Shown here in pieces: positions 56,737 through 64,000 of a DNA stretch of 64,000 bases; the stretch's first letter is position 1; each line of letters begins with the position of its first letter. The position numbers and the translations under genes were made by a program. This DNA comes from JAZDJP01 sp043803805. GTDB taxonomy: Bacteria > Planctomycetota > JAZDJP01. The stretch spans positions 1-64,000 of the forward strand of contig JAZDJP010000056.1 of NCBI GenBank assembly GCA_043803805.1, given 5' to 3'. Under the pieces are notes generated by a model that worked only from the letters and a program-made list of their open reading frames with translations, was not told the DNA's origin and did not search any database.

Positions 56737-58052
56737 GATTTCCCCCGGCAATCCCGTATGGCCGCCGATCGGGCGTGGGCCTCGAGGCCCTCGGCCCGCG
56801 CCAGCGTCACGAGGTCATCGGCCATCGCGGCCAGCGTCCGTCCCGACGATTCGATGTCCGCCCGGCGGCGCAGGAAGTGATGGACGGAAAGGCCGCTGGC
56901 GAAGCGCGCGGTGCCGCCGGTCGGAAGGACATGGGAGGGGCCGGCGAGATAATCGCCGAGGGTCTCGGGGGTGTGGTGTCCGAGGAACACCGCCCCGGCG
57001 TTCCGTATGCGCCGGGCGATCGCCCGTGGGTTTCTCGTCATGATCTCGAGGTGCTCGGGTGCGACGGCATTGGCGAGGGCTGCGGCTTCGGCGAGGTCCT
57101 TCACGAGGAAGACGGCCCCGAAACGGGCGAGACTTGCCTCCGCCAGTTCCCGGCGGGGGAGGATGGCCAGTTGCATCTCGACGCACGCGGCGGTCTCCGT
57201 GGCGAGGAGTGGATCCGTCGTCACCAGGACCGCGGAGGCGAGGGGGTCGTGCTCGGCCTGGGCCAGGAGGTCCGCGGCGATGACATCCGGGTGGGCGGAA
57301 CGGTCCGCGATGACGAGGATCTCGCTCGGGCCCGCCACCATATCGATGTCCGTTTCCCCGAAAACCTCGCGTTTGGCGAGGGCGACGTAGAGATTTCCGG
57401 GACCGACGATTTTGTCCACCCGGGGGACGGTTTTCGTTCCGAAGGCGAGCGCCCCGATGGCCTGCGCCCCGCCAATCTTGAATACCTCGCGGATCCCGCA
57501 TTCCAGAGCGGCGACGAGCACGGTATCGTTCACCCGTCCGCCGCGGGCGGGGGTCGCCAGAACGACATCGGGAACCCCGGCCACGCGGGCCGGGATGGCG
57601 CACATCACGACGGACGAGGGATAGGCGGCGCGTCCGCCGGGGGCGTAGACGGCGACGCGGGCCAGGGGTTCCTCGCGGGGGGTGATGGTCAGGCCGCCCC
57701 GTATAAAACAACGCGGCGGAACGGGGAGGATGTGGTTCTGATAGTCGCGGACATTCCGGATGGATTTTCGCAGGGCCCGCAGGAGTTTTCCCGGGATCCT
57801 TCGGCGGGCGGCCCGGAATTCCCGCCCGGTCACGGCGATCGTCCGGGGTGACGGCGGCCATCCGTCGAACCGGCGGGTGTAGCGAAAGAGGGCGGCATCG
57901 CCGTTCCTCCGGATGTCCCGGAGGATGGCGAGGACCTTCTCCCGGGCACGACCGGCCTCGCGTTCCTGAAGGGCCATGCGACCCCGGATGCGCATCAGGC
58001 GTTCGCGTCCCTCCCGGGATCGGATATCCAGCACGGGCAGCATGGCGGCCAT
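56733..58052 (-). CDS. hisD: Histidinol dehydrogenase
   Basis: Last two steps of histidine synthesis, NAD- and zinc-dependent. 439 residues. RVAVYAPGGRAAYPSSV, GGAQAIGALAFGTKTVP, VDKIVGPGNLYVALAKR, DMVAGPSEILV, DLLAQAEHDP, NAVAPEHLEI, GAVFLGHHTPE, DYLAGPSHVLPTGGTARF and GLSVHHFLRR include the zinc ligands. First gene of a hisDCB unit. Two starts are possible (58052 or 58043); a TATAAT overlaps the first, which would favour the second as a leaderless start. hisG is not adjacent. Confidence 0.95.
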   Translation of the reverse strand: MAAMLPVLDIRSREGRERLMRIRGRMALQEREAGRAREKVLAILRDIRRNGDAALFRYTRRFDGWPPSPRTIAVTGREFRAARRRIPGKLLRALRKSIRNVRDYQNHILPVPPRCFIRGGLTITPREEPLARVAVYAPGGRAAYPSSVVMCAIPARVAGVPDVVLATPARGGRVNDTVLVAALECGIREVFKIGGAQAIGALAFGTKTVPRVDKIVGPGNLYVALAKREVFGETDIDMVAGPSEILVIADRSAHPDVIAADLLAQAEHDPLASAVLVTTDPLLATETAACVEMQLAILPRRELAEASLARFGAVFLVKDLAEAAALANAVAPEHLEIMTRNPRAIARRIRNAGAVFLGHHTPETLGDYLAGPSHVLPTGGTARFASGLSVHHFLRRRADIESSGRTLAAMADDLVTLARAEGLEAHARSAAIRDCRGKS

Positions 58053-58077
58053 TATAACAATGGGGGCGGCTTTTCAA
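58051..58077 (-). promoter_or_regulatory. Candidate hisD promoter
   Basis: Minus-strand TTGAAA (58077-58072), 15-nt spacer and a perfect TATAAT (58056-58051). The -10 box overlaps the first hisD ATG, so transcription would start near the second ATG (58043). The spacer is shorter than optimal. Confidence 0.4.
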
Positions 58078-58099
58078 AGCATGGCCGGCGTGATATGAT
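58071..58099 (+). promoter_or_regulatory. Candidate promoter for the DUF4091 gene, overlapping the hisD promoter
   Basis: TTTTCA (58071-58076), 17-nt spacer and TATGAT (58094-58099). Its -35 region occupies the same bases as the hisD -35, so the two divergent promoters would compete. The downstream start at 58110 would have almost no leader. Confidence 0.35.
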
Positions 58100-58109
58100 G
58101 GCGGACATC

Positions 58110-59783
58110 ATGTCGGACCTTTCCCGCCACGGGGCGCTTCTCCGGTTTCCGCTCATCGGCGAGACGACGGGCTACCGGCTCTGGGTTGCCGGGACGCGGA
58201 ACCGCGTCTACCAGGATTCCTTCTTCCGGGGGGATGAACCCCGCGGCATCCGTCTTCTTGCCTGCCGGAACGAAATCGTTCATGAGCAGGTCGCCCTCCG
58301 GTGCGATCATCCCGTGAAACACGTTTGCGTCGAGGCGGGGGATCTCTCTGACGGGAAGGGGAATTGTATCGGGGCGGGGCGCATCCGGTTCCGTCTGCCG
58401 GGATTTTTAATGACGGAAGAGGATGGGGTCTTCACCGCCGATGTATTGTGCGAGGGCGCCCCATTTGATTTCGAACGAAACCAGACGCGTCCCCTGTGGT
58501 TTTCGTTTTCGATTCCCGCGGACCAGACGCCGGGGGTGTACCAGGGTCGGATCCTCATCCGCTCGGAAGGGCTTCGGGATTTCAATCTCCCGGTCGCCCT
58601 CGAGGTGGCGGAGGCCGTCCTTCCGGATCCGCGCGATTACCGGTTCCATCTCAACGTCTGGCAGGATCCTGCCGCGATCGCCCGTGGTCATGGCGTGACA
58701 TGTTGGTCGGAGGACCACTGGCGGCTTCTCGACGCCTACCTGGCGGACCTGGCCCGCCATGGCCAGAAGGCCGTCACCACGACCATCGTTCACGACCCGT
58801 GGGGAAGTCAGCAGGGTTATTCCTCCGCTTCCATGGTGGAGTGGCTGTCCGATGGGGAGTGGGCTCCCGGTCGTCCGTTCCGCTATGATTTCACGGTGTT
58901 CGACCGGTACGTCCGCGCCGCCGAAAAGGCCGGCATTGCGGGGCCCATCCACGCCTTTTCGTTGATACCTGGTCCCGGGGATCGCAGGGATTGCATCGTG
59001 GCCTATCGGGACATCCAAACGGGAGTTCGCCGCCATCTGGGGTGCATGGTCGGGGACATCACGTTCCGCGAAATCTGGGCGGATTTTCTCCCGGCGTTCG
59101 CGGCCCATCTTCGGGATATGGGATGGTTCGATCGAGCCCATCTCGCCTTCGATGAGAAACCCGCCGACATCATGGAGACGGCCTTCGCGATGGCGGGGGA
59201 TTTTGCGCCCGGTTTCAAAATCGCCCTCGCGGCGGATTCGGACAGCTCCTTTTTTGACAAAACGGACGATTTCAGCTGTTTGATTCCAGCCGCCGCGGAT
59301 GTGCGGTTCCTCGCGCGGCCCGATGCCCGCCGTCTGGCCAAACGCCGGGCGGAGGGGCGCCTTACGACCGCCTATGTCTGCTGTCATCCGCCGTCGCCCA
59401 ATACATTCCTGTTCTCGCCGCTCGCGGAGTCGCGGCTCCTGCCGTGGCTGGCTTGGGATCACGGGTATGACGGTTTTCTCCGGTGGGCCTACGCCACGTG
59501 GCCGGATGATTTGTGGACGCGCCCGAAGTTCCGGTGGCCGACAGGGGACATGTTCCTCGTTTATCCGGGGAAAGAGGGGCCTCTGGCCAGTATGCGATGG
59601 GAGATGCTTCACCAGGGCATTCAGGACGTCGAATTGATTCGGTTGTTTAAAGATCGGGCCGCGTCGGTCGGCCGCACGGAAGACGCCGCGCGTGCGCTGG
59701 GCGAGGCGTCCGCTCTCGCGCTGGGGGAGCGGGAATTCGATCGCGCCCGGGTGCGGGTGATGGCGGAATTGGCGAAGATGTGA
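58110..59783 (+). CDS. DUF4091/GH123-like glycoside hydrolase
   Basis: 557 residues, no signal peptide. N-terminal beta domain (about 15-180) with FRGDEPRGIRLLACRNE and PADQTPGVYQGRILI, the pattern that precedes GH123/DUF4091 catalytic barrels. The barrel follows: FHLNVWQDP, DEKPADI near 348-354 carrying the acidic Asp-Glu pair expected for neighbouring-group catalysis, and the DUF4091 closing segment (FLRWAYATWPDD, GDMFLVYPGKEGPLASMRWE, GIQDVELI). Characterised GH123 enzymes remove N-acetylgalactosamine; specificity here is not proven. In-frame ATGs at 58095 and 58098 overlap the -10 box, so I prefer 58110. The 3' end converges on the WD40-transporter pair. Confidence 0.83.
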   Translation: MSDLSRHGALLRFPLIGETTGYRLWVAGTRNRVYQDSFFRGDEPRGIRLLACRNEIVHEQVALRCDHPVKHVCVEAGDLSDGKGNCIGAGRIRFRLPGFLMTEEDGVFTADVLCEGAPFDFERNQTRPLWFSFSIPADQTPGVYQGRILIRSEGLRDFNLPVALEVAEAVLPDPRDYRFHLNVWQDPAAIARGHGVTCWSEDHWRLLDAYLADLARHGQKAVTTTIVHDPWGSQQGYSSASMVEWLSDGEWAPGRPFRYDFTVFDRYVRAAEKAGIAGPIHAFSLIPGPGDRRDCIVAYRDIQTGVRRHLGCMVGDITFREIWADFLPAFAAHLRDMGWFDRAHLAFDEKPADIMETAFAMAGDFAPGFKIALAADSDSSFFDKTDDFSCLIPAAADVRFLARPDARRLAKRRAEGRLTTAYVCCHPPSPNTFLFSPLAESRLLPWLAWDHGYDGFLRWAYATWPDDLWTRPKFRWPTGDMFLVYPGKEGPLASMRWEMLHQGIQDVELIRLFKDRAASVGRTEDAARALGEASALALGEREFDRARVRVMAELAKM

Positions 59784-59809
59784 AGTCGTCAGTTCGCCGG
59801 GAAGACGGT

Positions 59810-62470
59810 TCAGGTTTCGGGAGCGACGTACTTTTCCCCGCCCATTTTCTTCCAGCAACGATACAACAGAAACAGGCAGTATAGGTTGGCGAGGCCGAAC
59901 AGCCCCTTCCACAAATAGACGTAGCGGTAGTTGTCCGTCAGCAGGGTGTTGACCGTCAGCCAGTCCACGAAAAGCGCCCCCGGCAATCCGATCACGATCC
60001 GCATGGTCTGGCGGACCAGCGCCGCCGCGGAACAAAACTGCCCGTATTTCGCCCGGGGGAATATGGCGATGAGGAAGGGGATGCCCACGGCGGTCTCCAG
60101 ACCGGTGAACGGCATGCGAAGCGCATCGAGCCACAACAAGGAAAAGTACCCCTGTATGGCGAAGAAACAAAGGAAGAACATCGGCGTGAGAAAGATGTAG
60201 TTGAACAAGTGGACGCGGACCGGGTGGAAGCGGTCCACCATGGCCCCCATGGGGTATGACAGGAGGATGCCGATAAGCGTGAAGAAGCTGCCGATGCGGC
60301 CTGCCTTGAAGAAGCTGATTCCCTCGTCAATGTTCCATACGTGAAGTTTGCCTTTGTCGCTCGCGTTGATCAGGATCGGGCCTTCCGATTCGAAGGCCAT
60401 GCCGGTCACCGCGGTTGTATAACCCGACAATGTCTTGTGCGATTGGTCGGTCGCGGTGAGAAACTTGTTGGAACCGAATCCGGCGGGGTCCCACAAACGG
60501 ACGCTGCCGTCGAGACTCGCGCTCAGAATCATCCGGATGTCATGTTTGTAACGGACGTTGGAAATGGCTTTTTTGTGGCCGACCAGGTTCCATACCAGCC
60601 GACCGTCGGCGGCATCCCAGACGCGCACCTTCGAGTTGATGTAATCGTTCCTGCCGTCGCGTCCGCCCGAGATCACCCACCGGTCCTCCCCGACGATCCG
60701 GCTGGGAATCCGGTAGGCCGGCAGGTACAGTGATTCCCGGGTGAATATGTCCTTGAAGTAGTCCGGAATGAACCGGACGAGATGGATCAGGAATCCGGGG
60801 CGTTCCTTTTTGGGAAGGACGATTCTTTCCACGGCGGGGGAAAATGCCACGGTGTACACGGGGCCCATCGGATCCTTTGCCGGATCGGGTGTTTTATCAA
60901 TCACCCGGAGGGATGTCCCCTCCGCGACGTTCCAGATGATGATCTTGCAGTCCATGCCTCCGGAAACGAGCCGAGAGCCGTCGGAGGAAAATCCGACGGA
61001 GTTCACCTGGCCCGTATGTCCGGTGAGCGTGTTCAGGCACTTTTCGGAAGTGATATCCCAGATCCGGACGGTTCCGTCCGCTCCCGCGGAGGCGAGTCGG
61101 TTTCCATCCGGCGAGAACTCGAGCGCCACGACGGGGCCGACGTGTCCGGGAAGCGTCTTTGCGCCCCGACTTTCGGAAATGACATGGGTTGTGATGGTTC
61201 CCGTGGACGTTCCGCTGGCGGCGAGTTTTCCATCGGGGCTCATGGCCACGCATCGGATGGCATCTTCTGATGTGGACAAGTCGCGCACATGTTCAAGTGT
61301 GTTCTTCTCCGTTTTCCGCCATGCCTTGAGGGTGCCGTCGGGCCCTCCGGAAACCGCCATTTTCCCGTCTGATCCACACGACACGCGGGTGCCGAAATGA
61401 TTCTTAAGAAAGGCGGGAATGCCATCGGCATCCTTCCCGGGGGCGTGCCCCGGCGGCGGTTTCGCCGTCTTTCCCGTGCCGGCGGATTCCTCCCCATGGG
61501 CGACAATGCCGGACTGGTGTTTTCCCAGATGAAGGGTGAAGACGCTGGACATCTTCGGGCCGTTGACGATGACCCCCATCGCCGCGGAAAGGTACATCAA
61601 AATATAGATGGGATGGGTGAAGCATTCCCGGAAGTAGATTTTGGTTTGAGACCATTTGCTCGTCTTTTTGGTGACGTCCGTGACGGGGGGGTATTCCCCT
61701 TCCTTGACCCGCCAGCACATGAGGCCGAATCCGACGAAATACAGGACGGCCACGCCGATGTGGAACCATTTGAAATGCGTCAGGTAGTATTCGCTTAAAA
61801 ACACCCCGAGGAACCAACCCTTGATGCCTCCGATGATGCGGCACCACGCGAAGAACCGCCCGGTTAATTTGGGGGGGACGACGTCCGCGAACAAGTAATA
61901 ATAAACGGTGCCGACGAACTCGTTGAATACGGTGAATCCGATGGTCAGGACCCCGATCGCGATCATGGCCACGAGAAAGGCGTGCCTGGGGTCCACCAGA
62001 GTTTTGACATAGGCGATCACTTCGTCGGTAAAGCCCAGTCCGATCGCGAAGGCGCAGAGGAGCGGCATGGTGAACAACATATAGGGGATGCGGCGTCCCA
62101 ATCGGCTGCGACAGCGGTCGGATTTGAAACTGATGATCGGTCCCAGGACGATGCCGATGGTGTTGGGAACGAGGACGAACAGAAAATACACCATCGTGTT
62201 GCTAAGCCGGTAGTTGTCCTGGAGATAGGTGGTGATGACGTCCGCGCCGCCGAAGCTCTCGAAAAGGCTGAAACACACATCGCCCCAGATGAGCCAGCTG
62301 AACAGGACGAAAAGCCCGGCCTTGGTGTACTGGAGCGTTCCGCACCGGTACCGGTCATCCGCCTCCACCGGCGGATTGGGAGGCGCCGGGGGAGGAGCGC
62401 CGGGGGACTTCCCTTGCGGGGAAGAATCCGGGATCGGTTCGCCGCCGTCGGGTGGTTTTGTCTCGGCCAT
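59810..62470 (-). CDS. MFS transporter with a seven-bladed WD40 propeller inserted between helices 7 and 8
   Basis: 886 residues. A Pro-rich N-terminus (1-45), then seven membrane helices (about 51-71, 93-116, 129-147, 165-197, 204-225, 235-254, 286-306). The cytoplasmic loop 2-3 has SDRCRSRLGRRIPYM, as in GPH/sucrose-type sugar symporters. Residues about 355-717 are seven WD40 repeats, some textbook (GADGTVRIWD, SLDGSVRLWD, KGKLHVWNID). Blade five carries a 40-residue insert (about 552-595). Helices 8-12 follow (726-745, 755-775, 776-806, 817-840, 853-873) with the loop 8-9 motif GAMVDRF. The split falls in the loop that would normally join LGK..SG to GRIGSFF. Seven helices before the insert place the propeller outside the cytoplasm by normal MFS topology (inference). 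Substrate unknown. Three nt after a paralogue. Confidence 0.9.
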   Translation of the reverse strand: MAETKPPDGGEPIPDSSPQGKSPGAPPPAPPNPPVEADDRYRCGTLQYTKAGLFVLFSWLIWGDVCFSLFESFGGADVITTYLQDNYRLSNTMVYFLFVLVPNTIGIVLGPIISFKSDRCRSRLGRRIPYMLFTMPLLCAFAIGLGFTDEVIAYVKTLVDPRHAFLVAMIAIGVLTIGFTVFNEFVGTVYYYLFADVVPPKLTGRFFAWCRIIGGIKGWFLGVFLSEYYLTHFKWFHIGVAVLYFVGFGLMCWRVKEGEYPPVTDVTKKTSKWSQTKIYFRECFTHPIYILMYLSAAMGVIVNGPKMSSVFTLHLGKHQSGIVAHGEESAGTGKTAKPPPGHAPGKDADGIPAFLKNHFGTRVSCGSDGKMAVSGGPDGTLKAWRKTEKNTLEHVRDLSTSEDAIRCVAMSPDGKLAASGTSTGTITTHVISESRGAKTLPGHVGPVVALEFSPDGNRLASAGADGTVRIWDITSEKCLNTLTGHTGQVNSVGFSSDGSRLVSGGMDCKIIIWNVAEGTSLRVIDKTPDPAKDPMGPVYTVAFSPAVERIVLPKKERPGFLIHLVRFIPDYFKDIFTRESLYLPAYRIPSRIVGEDRWVISGGRDGRNDYINSKVRVWDAADGRLVWNLVGHKKAISNVRYKHDIRMILSASLDGSVRLWDPAGFGSNKFLTATDQSHKTLSGYTTAVTGMAFESEGPILINASDKGKLHVWNIDEGISFFKAGRIGSFFTLIGILLSYPMGAMVDRFHPVRVHLFNYIFLTPMFFLCFFAIQGYFSLLWLDALRMPFTGLETAVGIPFLIAIFPRAKYGQFCSAAALVRQTMRIVIGLPGALFVDWLTVNTLLTDNYRYVYLWKGLFGLANLYCLFLLYRCWKKMGGEKYVAPET

Positions 62471-62473
62471 TGC

Positions 62474-64000
62474 TTACGTTTCCGGCGGGACGTATTTTTC
62501 GCCGCCCATCTTCTTCCAGTAATAGTATATTCCAAACAGGGGGAACAGTCGCAATAGGGATATATATCCTTTGATCAGAAAACTATAGCGGTAGGCGTCC
62601 GTGTCGTAGGAGGAGGCCGTCAGCACGTCCATGACGTAGGCGCCAACGAGAACGAATGTCGAACCGACCAATTGACTGACGAGCGCGTTCGCGGAACAAA
62701 ATTGGCCGTATTTGCCTCGTGGAAACAGCATGATCGACACCGGCAGGCCCGCGATCCCCGCCAAAATGCCAAACGGCATCTGAAACATATCGATCAAATT
62801 TCGCGATGCGAAATCATGGACCCAATAGTAGCTGAAAAACAAAAAGGGGATTGAAATGACCGACATCAAAAGTGTTACTCGAAGCGCGTTGAAATGGTCC
62901 AAAAGCATCCCGAGAGGGAAGAGAAGGAGCATGCTGATAATCGCCCAGAAACTGCCGCTGATGCCGCCCTTTTTGAGGCTGATGCCCTGATCAATATCCC
63001 ACACGTGAAGCGTCCCGTTTTTTTGTTTTACCTCATCACGCGACTTTCCCTTGGTCACATGATTGTCGCTCACGCTGACCATCATCGAGCCTTTTCCCGC
63101 GCACGCGATCCCCGTTACCACGCGGGTATAACCCGAAAACGACTTGAAGGATTGATCGGTCGCCGTTTTGCTGATGTCCCACGGTTGCCATAGCCGGATG
63201 CTTTGATCCCGACTGCCGCTCAAAACCGAACGAATTTCCGGTTTGTAAACGATGCTCGTGATCGTTTGTTTGTGCCCTTTGAGTTTCTGGATCAGTTTTC
63301 CTTCGCTTATATCCCAGATCCGAAGAAGGGCGTTGAAATTGTCCGTTTCGCCATCCCGTCCTCCGGAGACGATCCATAAATCATCGCCCACCACGCGACT
63401 TGTTTCATCCGGGGGGGTGTCGTACAGGGATTCATTGACAAACGCCTGGACGAAATACCACTTCACCAGCAACCATCCGCTATTAAAGATTCCGGTTTTC
63501 TTCTTTTCGTGGGAGGGGATCGTTTCCAATTTTGGCGCGAAGCAGACGGCGTAAACGGCCTTCGTCACGCCGGGCGCGGGTTTGCCCTCCGCGTCCGTCG
63601 CGCTTTCCTCCAAGACCGCCAGGCGGGCGCCCGTTGCCGCGTCCCAGAGGATGATTTTCCTGTCCGAACCGCCGGAGGCGATTTTATCGCCCTTCGATGA
63701 GAACGAGACGCAATTCACCGCATCCTCATGCCCTTGAAGGGCGTGAAGAAGTGTTCCGTTTCGCAAATCCCACAGGCGTACGATCTTGTCCGCGCCGGCG
63801 GAGGCGATTCGCGATCCATCATTTGAGAGCGCGATGCCGCGTACGTCGCCCTCGTGGCCGGAAAGGCGATTCAGGCACGTCCCGGTTTCCATATCCCATA
63901 CCTCGACGAGTCCCTTCGTTGTGCCCGAGACCGCCGTCTTGCCGTCGGAGGTCACAGCGACCGAAAGTATGCCTCCTCCCGCTCCCTTGAAAGGAGGCCT
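62474..64000 (-). CDS. Second WD40-containing MFS transporter, 5' end beyond the right edge
   Basis: 509 codons are visible, open to the window edge; a GTG at 63955 is internal to a WD40 blade (GILSVAVTSDGKTAVSG continues upstream of it) and is not the true start. The visible part runs from blade two to blade seven (LWDLRNG, LWDAATG, RIWDISEG, RLWQPWD, HVWDIDQG), then helices 8-12 beginning SFWAIISMLLLFPLGMLLD. It shares with its neighbour the blade-five insert (ESLY motif), VSGGRDG and an almost identical C-terminus (KKMGGEKYV, PPET or APET). Blade seven has an extra basic loop (KGKSRDEVKQK). The N-terminal seven helices should lie off the edge. Confidence 0.88.
   Translation of the reverse strand, partial: RPPFKGAGGGILSVAVTSDGKTAVSGTTKGLVEVWDMETGTCLNRLSGHEGDVRGIALSNDGSRIASAGADKIVRLWDLRNGTLLHALQGHEDAVNCVSFSSKGDKIASGGSDRKIILWDAATGARLAVLEESATDAEGKPAPGVTKAVYAVCFAPKLETIPSHEKKKTGIFNSGWLLVKWYFVQAFVNESLYDTPPDETSRVVGDDLWIVSGGRDGETDNFNALLRIWDISEGKLIQKLKGHKQTITSIVYKPEIRSVLSGSRDQSIRLWQPWDISKTATDQSFKSFSGYTRVVTGIACAGKGSMMVSVSDNHVTKGKSRDEVKQKNGTLHVWDIDQGISLKKGGISGSFWAIISMLLLFPLGMLLDHFNALRVTLLMSVISIPFLFFSYYWVHDFASRNLIDMFQMPFGILAGIAGLPVSIMLFPRGKYGQFCSANALVSQLVGSTFVLVGAYVMDVLTASSYDTDAYRYSFLIKGYISLLRLFPLFGIYYYWKKMGGEKYVPPET

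Overview
The window is a high-GC bacterial chromosome segment with dense, mostly housekeeping gene content. I see no rRNA, tRNA, insertion sequence, phage, CRISPR array or replication origin. No strong phylogenetic marker is present, so the lineage can only be guessed. KdsA points to a lipopolysaccharide-bearing Gram-negative envelope, MqnA to futalosine-type menaquinone synthesis, and KorAB to ferredoxin-linked 2-oxoacid metabolism. Together with a very large alpha-2-macroglobulin, glycosidases of GH29, GH78 and DUF4091/GH123 type, many small intergenic repeats and WD40-rich proteins, this resembles an uncultivated PVC-like, Omnitrophota-, Hydrogenedentota- or Sumerlaeota-type genome. That assignment is inference.

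Layout. 1-10300: the start of an HD-GYP-like regulator (cut by the left edge), tsaB, a Gfo/Idh oxidoreductase, mazG, then a CBS protein-korA-korB-zinc ribbon/CBS locus, a small secreted protein, a short EamA-type permease, an E1/ThiF-like protein, and the remains of a small two-gene module. The gaps here are packed with repeats, including exact 8-bp-period GAGTC arrays. 10600-18400: a 2046-residue alpha-2-macroglobulin, a scar where fragments of two broken genes meet, and an alpha-L-fucosidase. 18500-20400: etfB-etfA followed by a clear terminator. 20469-26256: a large secreted Ig/HAF-repeat/hydrolase protein broken by a one-base shift in a G run, an anchored protein, and a remnant of a paralogue of it. 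26368-33022: a tight run of purA, uppS, cdsA, phoH, pgpH and ybeY. 33300-38900, minus strand: a GH78-like enzyme, a TPR protein, birA and nadC. 39000-47800: a DUF5674 pair, a small membrane protein, uvrB, dcd, a divergent VWA protein/anchored protein pair, and kdsA. 47900-51670: pabB-pabC-nif3-release factor-like protein, every junction overlapping. 51760-54930: a truncated YdeI-like gene, an MFS transporter, mqnA and rhomboid. 55061-58052: hisD-hisC-hisB on the minus strand, divergent from a DUF4091/GH123-like protein. 59810-64000: two tandem genes for MFS transporters with a WD40 beta-propeller inside the transporter; the second runs off the right edge.

The most unusual content is that final tandem pair. 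In the complete copy a seven-bladed WD40 propeller sits between transmembrane segments 7 and 8. By standard MFS topology that loop faces outside the cytoplasm, so the protein looks like a transporter with a built-in external sensing or binding platform. Other notable items are the GAGTC octamer arrays, short palindromes that overlap stop codons, C-terminal tails of MazG and UvrB that appear to come from intergenic repeats, and the frameshift that separates a secreted hydrolase from its likely catalytic serine.
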